From Gammaproteobacteria bacterium (lineage in GTDB: Bacteria; Pseudomonadota; Gammaproteobacteria; DSM-16500), in NCBI GenBank assembly GCA_004322325.1, contig SCTP01000260.1, positions 1 through 6,860 of the forward strand: DNA of 6,860 nucleotides, written 5' to 3'. Every line of letters starts with the position of its first letter. Position 1 is the stretch's first letter. Below, in pieces: positions 1 through 6,229 of the stretch. The position numbers were made by a program, and so were the translations under genes. The notes beneath the pieces were generated by a model, which was not told the DNA's origin, did no database searches, and saw only the letters and a program-made list of their open reading frames with translations.

Positions 1-20
1 CCTACCAATCTCTCAGTAGG
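1..20 (-). other. Leader hairpin 2 (rRNA leader)
   Basis: CCTAC (1-5) and GTAGG (16-20) form a perfect 5-bp stem around a 10-nt loop. It lies 15 nt beyond hairpin 1 in the inferred rRNA leader and shares the TGAGAGA string with it. The window edge cuts the leader here, so the wider fold, including any 16S processing stem, cannot be judged. Confidence 0.35.
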
Positions 21-35
21 CCAAATCCTCACTCA

Positions 36-50
36 TACCTCTCTCAGGTA
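36..50 (-). other. Leader hairpin 1 (rRNA leader)
   Basis: A perfect 5-bp inverted repeat, TACCT/AGGTA, encloses a 5-nt loop downstream of boxA in the inferred rRNA leader. The loop region shares the string TGAGAGA (minus strand) with the second hairpin at 1-20, so the two look related. Their role is unknown; nut-like boxB or RNA-processing elements are possibilities. Confidence 0.4.
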
Positions 51-78
51 AGCGCGCACATTTTTCACTCTTTCCAAT

Positions 79-90
79 TTGTTAAAGATC
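79..90 (-). promoter_or_regulatory. boxA antitermination site of rRNA leader
   Basis: On the minus strand 79-90 reads GATCTTTAACAA, matching the core TCTTTAACAA of the E. coli rrn boxA. In the family this RNA site binds NusB/NusE and makes polymerase resist Rho-dependent termination across the untranslated rRNA operon. It sits about 15-25 nt downstream of the expected start site of the promoter at 112-184, which supports both calls. Confidence 0.75.
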
Positions 91-111
91 TTTTATCGCT
101 TGAGATGGCGC

Positions 112-184
112 ATTCTACCCGATCTCGTTTAAGTGTCAACAGGCATTTGAAAATAATTTCAAATATTTTTAAATAATTTCAATT
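112..184 (-). promoter_or_regulatory. rRNA operon P1-type promoter with UP element
   Basis: Read on the minus strand, a perfect TTGACA -35 box (134-139) is followed after 16 bp by TAGAAT (112-117), a one-mismatch -10 box. Directly after it comes GCGCC, the GC-rich discriminator typical of stringently controlled rRNA promoters; E. coli rrn P1 also has a -10 followed by GCGCC. Upstream, 141-184 is almost pure A/T with phased A- and T-tracts, as in an UP element bound by the RNA polymerase alpha subunit. A start site near 104-106 is expected. The promoter points out of the left edge, so the 16S gene is inferred, not seen. The UP element overlaps the last codons and stop of tyrS, and I see no terminator between tyrS and this promoter. 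Confidence 0.85.
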
Positions 185-1368
185 TTTGCAAAACGACGCT
201 TACCGACTTGTAAAATAATTGTTTCTTTTTTCGTTAATCGCAAATTTTTATCCATAATCCGCTCGCCATTGAGGCGTACGGCACCTTGTTGGATCAGCCG
301 GGTAGCATCGGACGTACTTTCTGTTAAGCCAGCTGACTTGATGACATTCGCGATCGGCATCCCAGCGTCACCCACCGGGAGGGTGATTTCTGGCATATCA
401 TCCGGTAGTTGACCCTTTTGAAATTGGGCAACGAAATTGTCGCGCGCTTGTTTACCCGCTTCCGGTCCGTGAAAGCGAGCAGCGATTTCTTCTGCCAAGA
501 GGAATTTGACATCGCGCGGGTTCATGCCGTTGCTGACGTCATCGCGTAGCTTTTGGATTTCCTCTAGGCTGCGGAAACTGATCAGCTCGTACCATAGCCA
601 CATGGTTTCATCCGAAATCGACATCACTTTGCCGAAAATCTGATCTGCCGGCTCGTCGATGCCAATATAGTTATTGAGCGACTTCGACATTTTCTTGATG
701 CCATCCAATCCCGGCAAGAGAGGTAGCATGATGACGATTTGTGCAGGCTGGCCGAATTGCTTTTGTAACTCCCTACCCATAAGAAGATTAAATTTTTGAT
801 CCGTCCCACCCAATTCAATGTCTGCCTTCAGTTCAACGGAATCGTAGCCTTGTAGTAGGGGGTATAAAAATTCATGAATCGCGATAGGCTGATTGGAGGT
901 GAAACGTTTATGGAAATCATCCCGCTCCAGCATTCTCGCCACGGTATAAGTCGAGGCCAATCGGATGACATCCGCTGGCGTTAGCTTATTCATCCAGGTT
1001 GAGTTAAAACAAATCTCTGTTTTTTCCGGATCTAAGATTTTAAACACTTGCTTACGATAAGTTTCCGCATTGGCCTCGACTTGTTCACGGGTTAGCGGCG
1101 GACGAGTCTCATTTTTGCCGGATGGATCACCAATCATGCCCGTAAAGTCGCCAATCAAAAATTGAACTTGATGACCTAAATCTTGAAACTGGCGTAGCTT
1201 GTTTAACACCATGGTATGACCGAGATGAAGATCGGGCGCAGTCGGATCGCAGCCGAGCTTTACACGTAAAGGGCGCCCTAATTTTAATTTTTCCACCAAT
1301 TCGGCTTCGAGCAGAATTTCTTCGGTCCCTCGACGAATAATGGCAAGGGCTTCGTCAATAGTTGTCAT
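169..1368 (-). CDS. tyrS: Tyrosyl-tRNA synthetase (TyrS, TyrZ-like class)
   Basis: A cytoplasmic class I aminoacyl-tRNA synthetase that charges tRNA-Tyr with tyrosine using ATP. The 399-residue product has the class I signature HLGH (residues 48-51) in the context [13 protein letters not shown], the tyrosine-pocket strings QGYDS (173-177) and GGTDQ (187-191), and KMSKS (226-230). A C-terminal S4 RNA-binding domain follows from about 335. Length and the [10 protein letters not shown] form fit the TyrZ-like class (about 400 aa) rather than the E. coli TyrS class (about 424 aa). The ATG at 1366-1368 is chosen because GGAG lies 6 nt upstream (1375-1378). A longer frame to 1401 would add 11 residues without such a site and would take up half the divergent promoter gap. 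The stop at 169-171 lies inside the AT-rich UP element of the rRNA promoter behind it. Confidence 0.97.
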   Translation of the reverse strand: MTTIDEALAIIRRGTEEILLEAELVEKLKLGRPLRVKLGCDPTAPDLHLGHTMVLNKLRQFQDLGHQVQFLIGDFTGMIGDPSGKNETRPPLTREQVEANAETYRKQVFKILDPEKTEICFNSTWMNKLTPADVIRLASTYTVARMLERDDFHKRFTSNQPIAIHEFLYPLLQGYDSVELKADIELGGTDQKFNLLMGRELQKQFGQPAQIVIMLPLLPGLDGIKKMSKSLNNYIGIDEPADQIFGKVMSISDETMWLWYELISFRSLEEIQKLRDDVSNGMNPRDVKFLLAEEIAARFHGPEAGKQARDNFVAQFQKGQLPDDMPEITLPVGDAGMPIANVIKSAGLTESTSDATRLIQQGAVRLNGERIMDKNLRLTKKETIILQVGKRRFAKIEII

Positions 1369-1439
1369 AGTTATCTCCGATTTTTGCGAATTATGGCACA
1401 ATATTCGTCCAAACCAGAATGGTAATTTGAGGATTCCTC
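1369..1439. promoter_or_regulatory. Divergent tyrS / anmK promoter gap
   Basis: These 71 bp separate the two start codons and must serve both genes. On the minus strand CATAAT (1390-1395) is a plausible tyrS -10 box, placing the start about 15 nt before the ATG, but I see no good -35 at the right distance. No convincing plus-strand hexamer pair for anmK stands out. The gap has no room for a T-box or a long leader, so tyrS is unlikely to be under tRNA-sensing leader control. Confidence 0.4.
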
Positions 1440-2522
1440 ATGACAGAACTCTATATAGGCCTGATGTCCGGCACCAGTGCAGATGGGATTGATGCCGCGT
1501 TAGTGGATTTTAGTCAAACGCCGCCTGTCACGATCGCCACGCACTATCAGCCTTACTCCCCTGCACTGCGAGAACAGATTCTGGCCCTCTGCGTGCAAGG
1601 CGAGAATGAGATCCATCGTCTGGGCGAGCTGGATGTGGTATTGGGTAGCGCATTTGCGGAAGCAGTGAATCATTTACTGCAACAGCAATCGCTTGCGCCG
1701 AGCGAGATCAAAGCCATTGGCAGCCATGGCCAAACGGTACGACATGCTCCTTCGCGTTTCACCCTGCAAGTCGGCGATCCTAATACCATCGCAGCGAAAA
1801 CAGGGATTACGACGATTGCGGACTTTCGCCGCAAAGATATAGCACATGGCGGTCAAGGTGCCCCGCTGTTGCCAGCGTTTCATCATCATTTATTTGCCAC
1901 GACGAAAACTCAGCGTGTTATTGTGAACATCGGCGGCATTGCGAATGTGACACTCTTATCTTCACCCATTATTGGCTTTGATACAGGCCCTGGAAATGTG
2001 TTGATGGATGCGTGGATCGGATTACATCAACAGCAAACGCATGACAAAGATGGGGCGTGGGCAGCACAAGGGCAAGTACACCCTGCTTTATTAGAACGAT
2101 TATTAGCAGATACCTATTTTCATTTACCACCACCTAAGAGCACGGGACGCGAATATTTTCATCTTGCCTGGTTACAACAGTATTTAGAAACACCCACTCC
2201 ACCCCAGGATGTACAAGCAACCTTAGCTGAATTAACCGCTCGCAGCATTTTGCTATCGATACAAAAACATCAATCCGTTGGTGAAATTTTAATTTGTGGC
2301 GGCGGCGCACATAATACGTTTCTCATGCAGCGTTTGCAGCAATTAGCAGAACCACACTATACCGTCGATTCGACGCAAAAATATGGAATACATCCTGATT
2401 GGGTAGAAGCTATTGCTTTTGCATGGCTTGCTAGACAAACACTATTGCGACAACCTGGCAATCTGCCGAGCGTGACGGGTGCTCATCAAGCGGTCATCTT
2501 AGGCGGTATTTATCAGGCGTAA
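1440..2522 (+). CDS. anmK: Anhydro-N-acetylmuramic acid kinase (AnmK)
   Basis: AnmK hydrolyses the 1,6-anhydro ring of anhydro-MurNAc and phosphorylates it with ATP to MurNAc-6-phosphate, returning shed peptidoglycan sugars to metabolism in the cytoplasm. The 360-residue protein matches the family length (E. coli 369). It shows the N-terminal ATP loop GLMSGTSADGIDAA (7-20), SHGQTVRH (95-102), VGDPNTIA (111-118), DFRRKDIAHGGQGAPL (128-143), NIGGIANVT (163-171), and FDTGPGN with the expected catalytic Asp at 181. PKSTGREYF (232-240) and CGGGAHN (286-292) follow. All key motifs are intact. The ATG at 1440 has TGAGGA (1428-1433) as ribosome binding site. MurQ and the other recycling genes are not in this window. 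GC is higher in the first half than in the second. Confidence 0.96.
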   Translation: MTELYIGLMSGTSADGIDAALVDFSQTPPVTIATHYQPYSPALREQILALCVQGENEIHRLGELDVVLGSAFAEAVNHLLQQQSLAPSEIKAIGSHGQTVRHAPSRFTLQVGDPNTIAAKTGITTIADFRRKDIAHGGQGAPLLPAFHHHLFATTKTQRVIVNIGGIANVTLLSSPIIGFDTGPGNVLMDAWIGLHQQQTHDKDGAWAAQGQVHPALLERLLADTYFHLPPPKSTGREYFHLAWLQQYLETPTPPQDVQATLAELTARSILLSIQKHQSVGEILICGGGAHNTFLMQRLQQLAEPHYTVDSTQKYGIHPDWVEAIAFAWLARQTLLRQPGNLPSVTGAHQAVILGGIYQA

Positions 2523-2544
2523 CCTATTTATTTTATTAATCTAT

Positions 2545-2591
2545 CTCTTTTAATAATTCATTCTCCAATTGTTGTAGAATAATAAAAAGAG
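2545..2591. repeat. Imperfect 15-bp inverted repeat after anmK
   Basis: Arms at 2545-2559 and 2577-2591 match at 13 of 15 positions, with two A:A mismatches, around a 17-nt loop containing the palindrome CAATTG. It starts 23 bp past the anmK stop. The stem is AT-rich and neither strand has a T-run after it, so a terminator role is only weakly supported. Confidence 0.5.
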
Positions 2592-2615
2592 AATAAGAAA
2601 AAACAAAACGAGGAA

Positions 2616-2632
2616 GTGGTGAAGCCCACCAC
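2616..2632 (+). other. GTGGTG/CACCAC hairpin
   Basis: A perfect 6-bp stem (GTGGTG 2616-2621, CACCAC 2627-2632) encloses a 5-nt loop, AAGCC. A second CACCAC at 2747-2752, next to the 12-bp arm of the large hairpin, could pair with the same GTGGTG. This gives a possible alternative fold. Confidence 0.45.
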
Positions 2633-2645
2633 AGTGTGATTACCC

Positions 2646-2667
2646 AGCAAGCCCAGTGACGCTTGTT
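2646..2667 (+). other. CAAGC/GCTTG hairpin
   Basis: CAAGC (2648-2652) and GCTTG (2661-2665) pair perfectly. The stem extends outward by a G:T wobble and an A:T pair to 7 bp, around an 8-nt loop. It lies 13 nt after the GTGGTG hairpin and repeats the string AAGCCCA found in that hairpin (2622-2628 and 2649-2655). Confidence 0.4.
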
Positions 2668-2694
2668 ATTCAATAAGAAAAGCAAAAGGAAAAT

Positions 2695-2764
2695 GGCAAT
2701 TGGTTGATGTTTAAATTAATTTCATTCCAGGCCTTAATTTAAGTGACACCACCAACCAATTGCC
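2695..2764. repeat. 70-bp palindromic element with perfect 12-bp arms
   Basis: The outer arms GGCAATTGGTTG (2695-2706) and CAACCAATTGCC (2753-2764) are perfect reverse complements. Nested inside, TTAAATTAA (2711-2719) and TTAATTTAA (2734-2742) form a second perfect 9-bp stem with a 14-nt loop. The element ends 11 nt before the AGGAG ribosome binding site of the next gene, so as RNA it would form a strong hairpin in that leader. On the minus strand the hairpin is followed by T-rich sequence, but no minus-strand gene ends here. No target-site duplication is evident at its edges. Confidence 0.7.
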
Positions 2765-2775
2765 TAAGGGACAAC

Positions 2776-2780
2776 AGGAG
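2776..2780 (+). promoter_or_regulatory. Ribosome binding site fixing the repeat-protein start
   Basis: AGGAG lies 6 nt before the ATG at 2787. It decides in favour of that ATG over an in-frame TTG at 2760, which lies inside the right arm of the 12-bp inverted repeat and has no such site. Confidence 0.8.
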
Positions 2781-2786
2781 ACCATC

Positions 2787-3992
2787 ATGGCAGACCAGAA
2801 TGATGATTTATTGCATACTTTTCAGCAACCGCTGGAAAAATGTACGCTAGAATTAGAAAAGGCTAATATTAGTAGCCCAGATAATATTGAATTTCTTAAG
2901 AAAAATGCTTCGTTAACGCAAGAAATAAGTCGTATCTTAGAAGAACTCAATAAAGCAAATTTATTAAATCAGACTAATTTAAAATTAGTCATGAATAATG
3001 TGATTATGTTTAAAGATATGCAACAGGTGCTAACAGAATTAAATAATGCATCGATGCTTAATGAGACAACCTTTCTCTTCATTGCAAAAAAATATGGTGT
3101 TATTTATGAAGTGCTTTATAACGCTGTGAGCAAAGATACAAAAGAAGATTATCACATTATTAAAATTATTCAAGCCTTATGCCTATTAGACAGCGCGTAC
3201 TTATTAAGCGAAAACAACTTATGGCTAGTAAAAAATAACTCGGATTACATTGAAAATATAGCTAACTTGCTCGATAAAGTGAACAACTTAACAACGCTCA
3301 ATGATAACATCGTCAAACTGATTATGGATCATGCGCCTTATGCTGACCGGTTAATTCGCGTGATTGATTTATTAGCAGATATCCCTGAAACCAAAATGAC
3401 GATGGAAGAGCATCTCACTTTTTTAACAATGCATATTCAAGACATCAATGAATTATATCCTGCTTTAATGGATTTAAAAGAAGTAGGTTTACTGATTCAA
3501 GAAAACTATGACATCTTGATTAGCAATACGAAACAAGCTCGAGCCATCAGCCATATCATCATCGACTTACAGCAGTTTAGAGAAGGGAAAGAAATTATTT
3601 ATAGCACAAAGAAAAGAGACATTTTGAAAATGGTAGCGGGGAAAGCAGCAGAAAAATATGTGACATCAGGCGCGCCGGATTATGCCGTTAAAAGAGATGA
3701 GCTGATCAAGATAATACGGCTGATCAACGATGTGAAAGGATTGCAAGATTATAAAGAATTACACTTACGAAAAGGAAAATCATTTTTTGGCCTCGTGGGT
3801 TACTCAGAGAAAGATAAAGTAAACGCGATCGACAGCCTGATTACTCTCTTAATAGAAGAAATGAAATATGGTAGTTCGAAAAATACAGCAGCTTTTCTTG
3901 CTGATAAGCGGAAACTTAAGATATTGCAGCATGGCATGCTAAAAACATTTACCAATGATGCGATGGTTTATTTGCGGGATAAATCTACATAA
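2787..3992 (+). CDS. Helical leucine-rich repeat protein, function unknown
   Basis: I do not recognise a named family. The 401-residue product has no signal peptide or membrane segment and looks entirely alpha-helical. Residues 20-257 hold about seven degenerate repeats of some 31-34 residues, roughly L-x-x-L-x-x-A-x-L-L-x-x-x-N followed by a second helix. The clearest are 51-81 (LEELNKANLLNQTN...), 82-112 (LTELNNASMLNET...), 127-160 (AYLLSENN...), 161-191 and 227-257 (EVGLLIQEN...). The C-terminal part (262-401) is rich in Lys and Glu, without the repeat, and contains GKSFFGLVGYS (330-340) before a predicted helix KVNAIDSLITLL. Such solenoids usually bind proteins, and similar repeats occur in Legionella- and Coxiella-type secreted effectors. 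A secreted role here is inference; I see no decisive secretion signal at the C terminus. Base composition is AT-richer than neighbours (16 G/C in 60 at 2881-2940 against 34 in 60 within anmK at 1561-1620), which fits acquisition or fast evolution. Confidence 0.85.
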   Translation: MADQNDDLLHTFQQPLEKCTLELEKANISSPDNIEFLKKNASLTQEISRILEELNKANLLNQTNLKLVMNNVIMFKDMQQVLTELNNASMLNETTFLFIAKKYGVIYEVLYNAVSKDTKEDYHIIKIIQALCLLDSAYLLSENNLWLVKNNSDYIENIANLLDKVNNLTTLNDNIVKLIMDHAPYADRLIRVIDLLADIPETKMTMEEHLTFLTMHIQDINELYPALMDLKEVGLLIQENYDILISNTKQARAISHIIIDLQQFREGKEIIYSTKKRDILKMVAGKAAEKYVTSGAPDYAVKRDELIKIIRLINDVKGLQDYKELHLRKGKSFFGLVGYSEKDKVNAIDSLITLLIEEMKYGSSKNTAAFLADKRKLKILQHGMLKTFTNDAMVYLRDKST

Positions 3993-3994
3993 TA

Positions 3995-6082
3995 TTAAAC
4001 TTTTCCATACTCTTTCCCTTCGCCTAACCATCGCTCCATCAATGGCTCAATCACTTCCACATGGTCACGCAAAATTACTTCAGCTGCTTGATGCACTTGC
4101 GGCAACATCTCACTATCGCGAATTAAATCCGCCACGCGAAAAGAAAGCTCGCCGGTCTGTTTTGTCCCCAGCACTTCGCCAGGCCCACGTAACGCCAGAT
4201 CGCGCTGGGCAATTTGAAAACCATCTGTTGTTTCACGCATAACAGCGAGGCGTTCTTTGGCTAGCTCAGATAGGGGATGTTGATATAACAACAAGCAATA
4301 ACTCGCCACTTCACCGCGCCCAACACGCCCACGCAATTGATGCAACTGAGACAGCCCCAATCGCTCTGCATTTTCAATTACCATGACACTGGCATTGGGA
4401 ACATCGACCCCAACTTCTATGACGGTTGTTGCGACTAAAAGATGCAATTCGCCTTGTTGAAAAGCTCGCATCACAGCTTCTTTATCCTCTGCGCGCATGC
4501 GTCCATGGATTAAACCAATTTTAATGCCGGGTAATAATGTTTGTAATTGCTCTGTGGTTTGCGTAGCGGCTTGGCAATTTAACACTTCTGATTCTTCAAT
4601 CAGCGGGCAGACCCAATAAACTTGCCGGCCTTCATTGCACGCACTTTGTATGCGAGCAATCACTTCCTCCCGACGAGAACTCGCGATGACGCTCGTCATG
4701 ACTGGTGTTCTGCCAGGAGGTAATTCATCGATGATAGAGACATCTAAGTCGGCATAAAAACTCATGGCGAGGGTACGCGGGATGGGTGTGGCAGTCATGA
4801 TTAGCTGATGAGGATAATAATCCGCTTGCATGCCTTTTGCTCGGAATAAGGCACGTTGATGTACGCCAAAACGATGTTGTTCATCGACAACTACTAGCGC
4901 TAAGTTTGCAAACTGAACGTCTTCTTGAAACAAAGCGTGCGTGCCTAAGATAATTTGTGCTTCGCCATTTCGGATGGCTTTTAGCGTAGCTGTCCGTTCA
5001 CGTCCTTTGATTTGACTAGACAGAAAGGCGACGGTTAATCCTAACGGCTCTAGCCATTTTTTCATTACTCGATAATGTTGTTCTGCTAATAATTCTGTTG
5101 GTGCCATCATCGCCGCTTGACAGTTGTTTCCCACCGCTTGCAACATGGCAAGCACAGCGATGATCGTTTTACCAGATCCTACATCACCTTGAACTAAGCG
5201 CAGCATGGGATGGGGACGCAATAAATCAGTGCGTATTTCTGTTATGACGCGCACTTGTGCTTGGGTAAGCTGGAAAGGTAATTGAGTAAGTAACTGGGAA
5301 GACAGTTTTTCTTGAGCAAGAAGAGGCACCCCTGCTTGTGATTGGAACCGCTGCTTAATGTGCAGCAAACTAATACGATGAGCGAGTAATTCTTCGAATA
5401 TCAACCGTTTCTGCGGCAGAGTTTGATTTTCCATTAATTGCGGAATAGGAATATCACGCGGTGGTCGATGTACAAACTGCAGCGCGTCTTTTAATGCAGG
5501 AAAAGAAAGCGGTTGTAATAAAGCAGTGGGGATTATCTCTCGCAGTGACGGATCATTTTGCATCGCCGCCAAGGCATTACTCGTGAGCTTTCTCAGCATG
5601 TACTGGCTTAATCCTTCTGTCGCAGGATAAATGGGCGTGAGATGGTGTTCGATAGGAATGGGGCGATGCGGGGTAATAATTTGAAATTCAGGATGCACCA
5701 TTTCCAAGCCCTTTTGTCCTAAACGCACTTCACTGTAACAGCGTAGGCGAGTGCCTGGTTTTAGCGTATCGGCTTGGAAAGAAAATACGTGAAAAAAACG
5801 CAGATAGAGTGTGCCAGTATCATCTTTTAATTCGCATAATAATTTAGTACGGCCATGGGAAGGAGTAGAAACGGTGTGAATAACGCCTTCTACGACCACT
5901 TCATTACCCGGAATGAGAGTACGGATAGGCTGGATTTGCGTGCGATCTTGATAGCGGGCAGGCAGATGAAATAAAAGATCTTCGAGAGAATGAATTTCTA
6001 AGCGTGCAAGGTGTTTGGCGATTTGTTTGCCTACGCCGCGCAAACGGAAAGAAGATGTTTTCGACTCCTTTTTATGTCTCAC
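3995..6082 (-). CDS. recG: ATP-dependent DNA helicase RecG
   Basis: RecG is a superfamily 2 double-strand DNA translocase that reverses stalled replication forks and processes branched recombination intermediates and R-loops. With the GTG start at 6080-6082 the protein has 695 residues, against 693 in E. coli. An N-terminal helical segment and OB-fold wedge domain (about 60-145) are followed by Walker A GDVGSGKT (299-306), MAPTELLAEQH (326-336), the DEQH box (400-403), TATPIPRT (430-437), HGRM (526-529), and motif VI QLRGRVGRG (582-590). A TRG-like element follows (GFQIAQRDLALRGPGEVLGT, 621-640). A TTG at 6139 would add 19 residues, but it has no ribosome binding site and would put the tRNA-Leu promoter inside the gene. 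The GTG also gives an N terminus aligned with E. coli RecG, though its own upstream GAGAT is weak. The gene ends 2 bp from the convergent repeat-protein stop. Confidence 0.96.
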   Translation of the reverse strand: MRHKKESKTSSFRLRGVGKQIAKHLARLEIHSLEDLLFHLPARYQDRTQIQPIRTLIPGNEVVVEGVIHTVSTPSHGRTKLLCELKDDTGTLYLRFFHVFSFQADTLKPGTRLRCYSEVRLGQKGLEMVHPEFQIITPHRPIPIEHHLTPIYPATEGLSQYMLRKLTSNALAAMQNDPSLREIIPTALLQPLSFPALKDALQFVHRPPRDIPIPQLMENQTLPQKRLIFEELLAHRISLLHIKQRFQSQAGVPLLAQEKLSSQLLTQLPFQLTQAQVRVITEIRTDLLRPHPMLRLVQGDVGSGKTIIAVLAMLQAVGNNCQAAMMAPTELLAEQHYRVMKKWLEPLGLTVAFLSSQIKGRERTATLKAIRNGEAQIILGTHALFQEDVQFANLALVVVDEQHRFGVHQRALFRAKGMQADYYPHQLIMTATPIPRTLAMSFYADLDVSIIDELPPGRTPVMTSVIASSRREEVIARIQSACNEGRQVYWVCPLIEESEVLNCQAATQTTEQLQTLLPGIKIGLIHGRMRAEDKEAVMRAFQQGELHLLVATTVIEVGVDVPNASVMVIENAERLGLSQLHQLRGRVGRGEVASYCLLLYQHPLSELAKERLAVMRETTDGFQIAQRDLALRGPGEVLGTKQTGELSFRVADLIRDSEMLPQVHQAAEVILRDHVEVIEPLMERWLGEGKEYGKV

Positions 6083-6098
6083 GGTTATTATCTCATTG

Positions 6099-6127
6099 TT
6101 GACAAAAAAATCCTGCCTGTATACATT
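6099..6127 (+). promoter_or_regulatory. tRNA-Leu promoter
   Basis: A perfect TTGACA -35 box (6099-6104) is followed by an A-tract, then by TATACA (6120-6125, spacing 15) or TACATT (6122-6127, spacing 17) as -10. A GC-rich stretch (GCCC, 6128-6131) follows, as in stable-RNA promoters. The expected start site near 6133-6136 would give a leader of about 10 nt before the mature tRNA. The promoter sits in the 63-bp gap between the recG start and the tRNA. Confidence 0.7.
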
Positions 6128-6145
6128 GCCCTTCTCCAACCGAAT

Positions 6146-6229
6146 GCCGGGGTGGTGGAATTGGTAGACACGCAGGTTTCAGATGCCTGTGGGGGAAACC
6201 CCGTGGAGGTTCAAGTCCTCTCCTCGGCA
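6146..6229 (+). tRNA. tRNA-Leu (anticodon CAG)
   Basis: A class II tRNA of 84 nt, including the discriminator base, folds cleanly. The acceptor stem pairs GCCGGGG (6146-6152) with CCTCGGC (6222-6228), with one G:T pair and discriminator A at 6229. The D stem is GTG/CAC around a loop with GG. The anticodon stem CAGGT/GCCTG holds loop TTCAGAT with anticodon CAG at 6180-6182, reading CUG codons. The long variable arm (6190-6204) has a 4-bp GGGG/CCCC stem. The T arm is GGAGG/CCTCT around TTCAAGT. The long arm and discriminator A are leucine identity features. The 3' CCA is not encoded and must be added enzymatically. The last 19 nt overlap the end of purA on the other strand. Confidence 0.96.

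Larger units (their letters stand above)
2523..2786. other. Structured intergenic region upstream of repeat-protein gene
   Basis: No credible open frame lies in these 264 bp. The stretch is very AT-rich at 2523-2610, then more mixed. It contains four successive inverted repeats (2545-2591, 2616-2632, 2646-2667, 2695-2764), far more than expected for a plain spacer of this size. None is followed by a clear run of T on the plus strand, so they do not look like ordinary intrinsic terminators. The promoter of the downstream gene must lie here or upstream, but I could not place a convincing -35/-10 pair. A long structured 5' leader, a small RNA gene, or the remnant of a palindromic element are the options. 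Confidence 0.55.

Noticed and set aside
1..184. CRISPR-like or mobile repeat at the left edge
   Set aside because: The short repeats are better explained by an rRNA promoter UP element and leader hairpins, with matching -35, -10 and boxA.
1369..1401. Eleven-residue N-terminal extension of TyrS
   Set aside because: No ribosome binding site and it would consume the divergent promoter gap; ATG 1368 has GGAG at good spacing.
2545..2591. Rho-independent terminator of anmK
   Set aside because: The stem is AT-rich with two mismatches and no T-run follows on either strand.
2760..2786. Upstream TTG start adding nine residues to the repeat protein
   Set aside because: The TTG lies in the arm of the 12-bp inverted repeat with no ribosome binding site, while ATG 2787 has AGGAG at 6-nt spacing.
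3955..4242. Plus-strand 95-codon open frame at the recG 3' end
   Set aside because: It starts inside the repeat-protein gene in another frame and is otherwise antisense to recG; a shadow frame.
6083..6139. TTG start at 6139 for recG
   Set aside because: No ribosome binding site, 19 extra residues relative to E. coli RecG, and it would place the tRNA promoter inside the gene.
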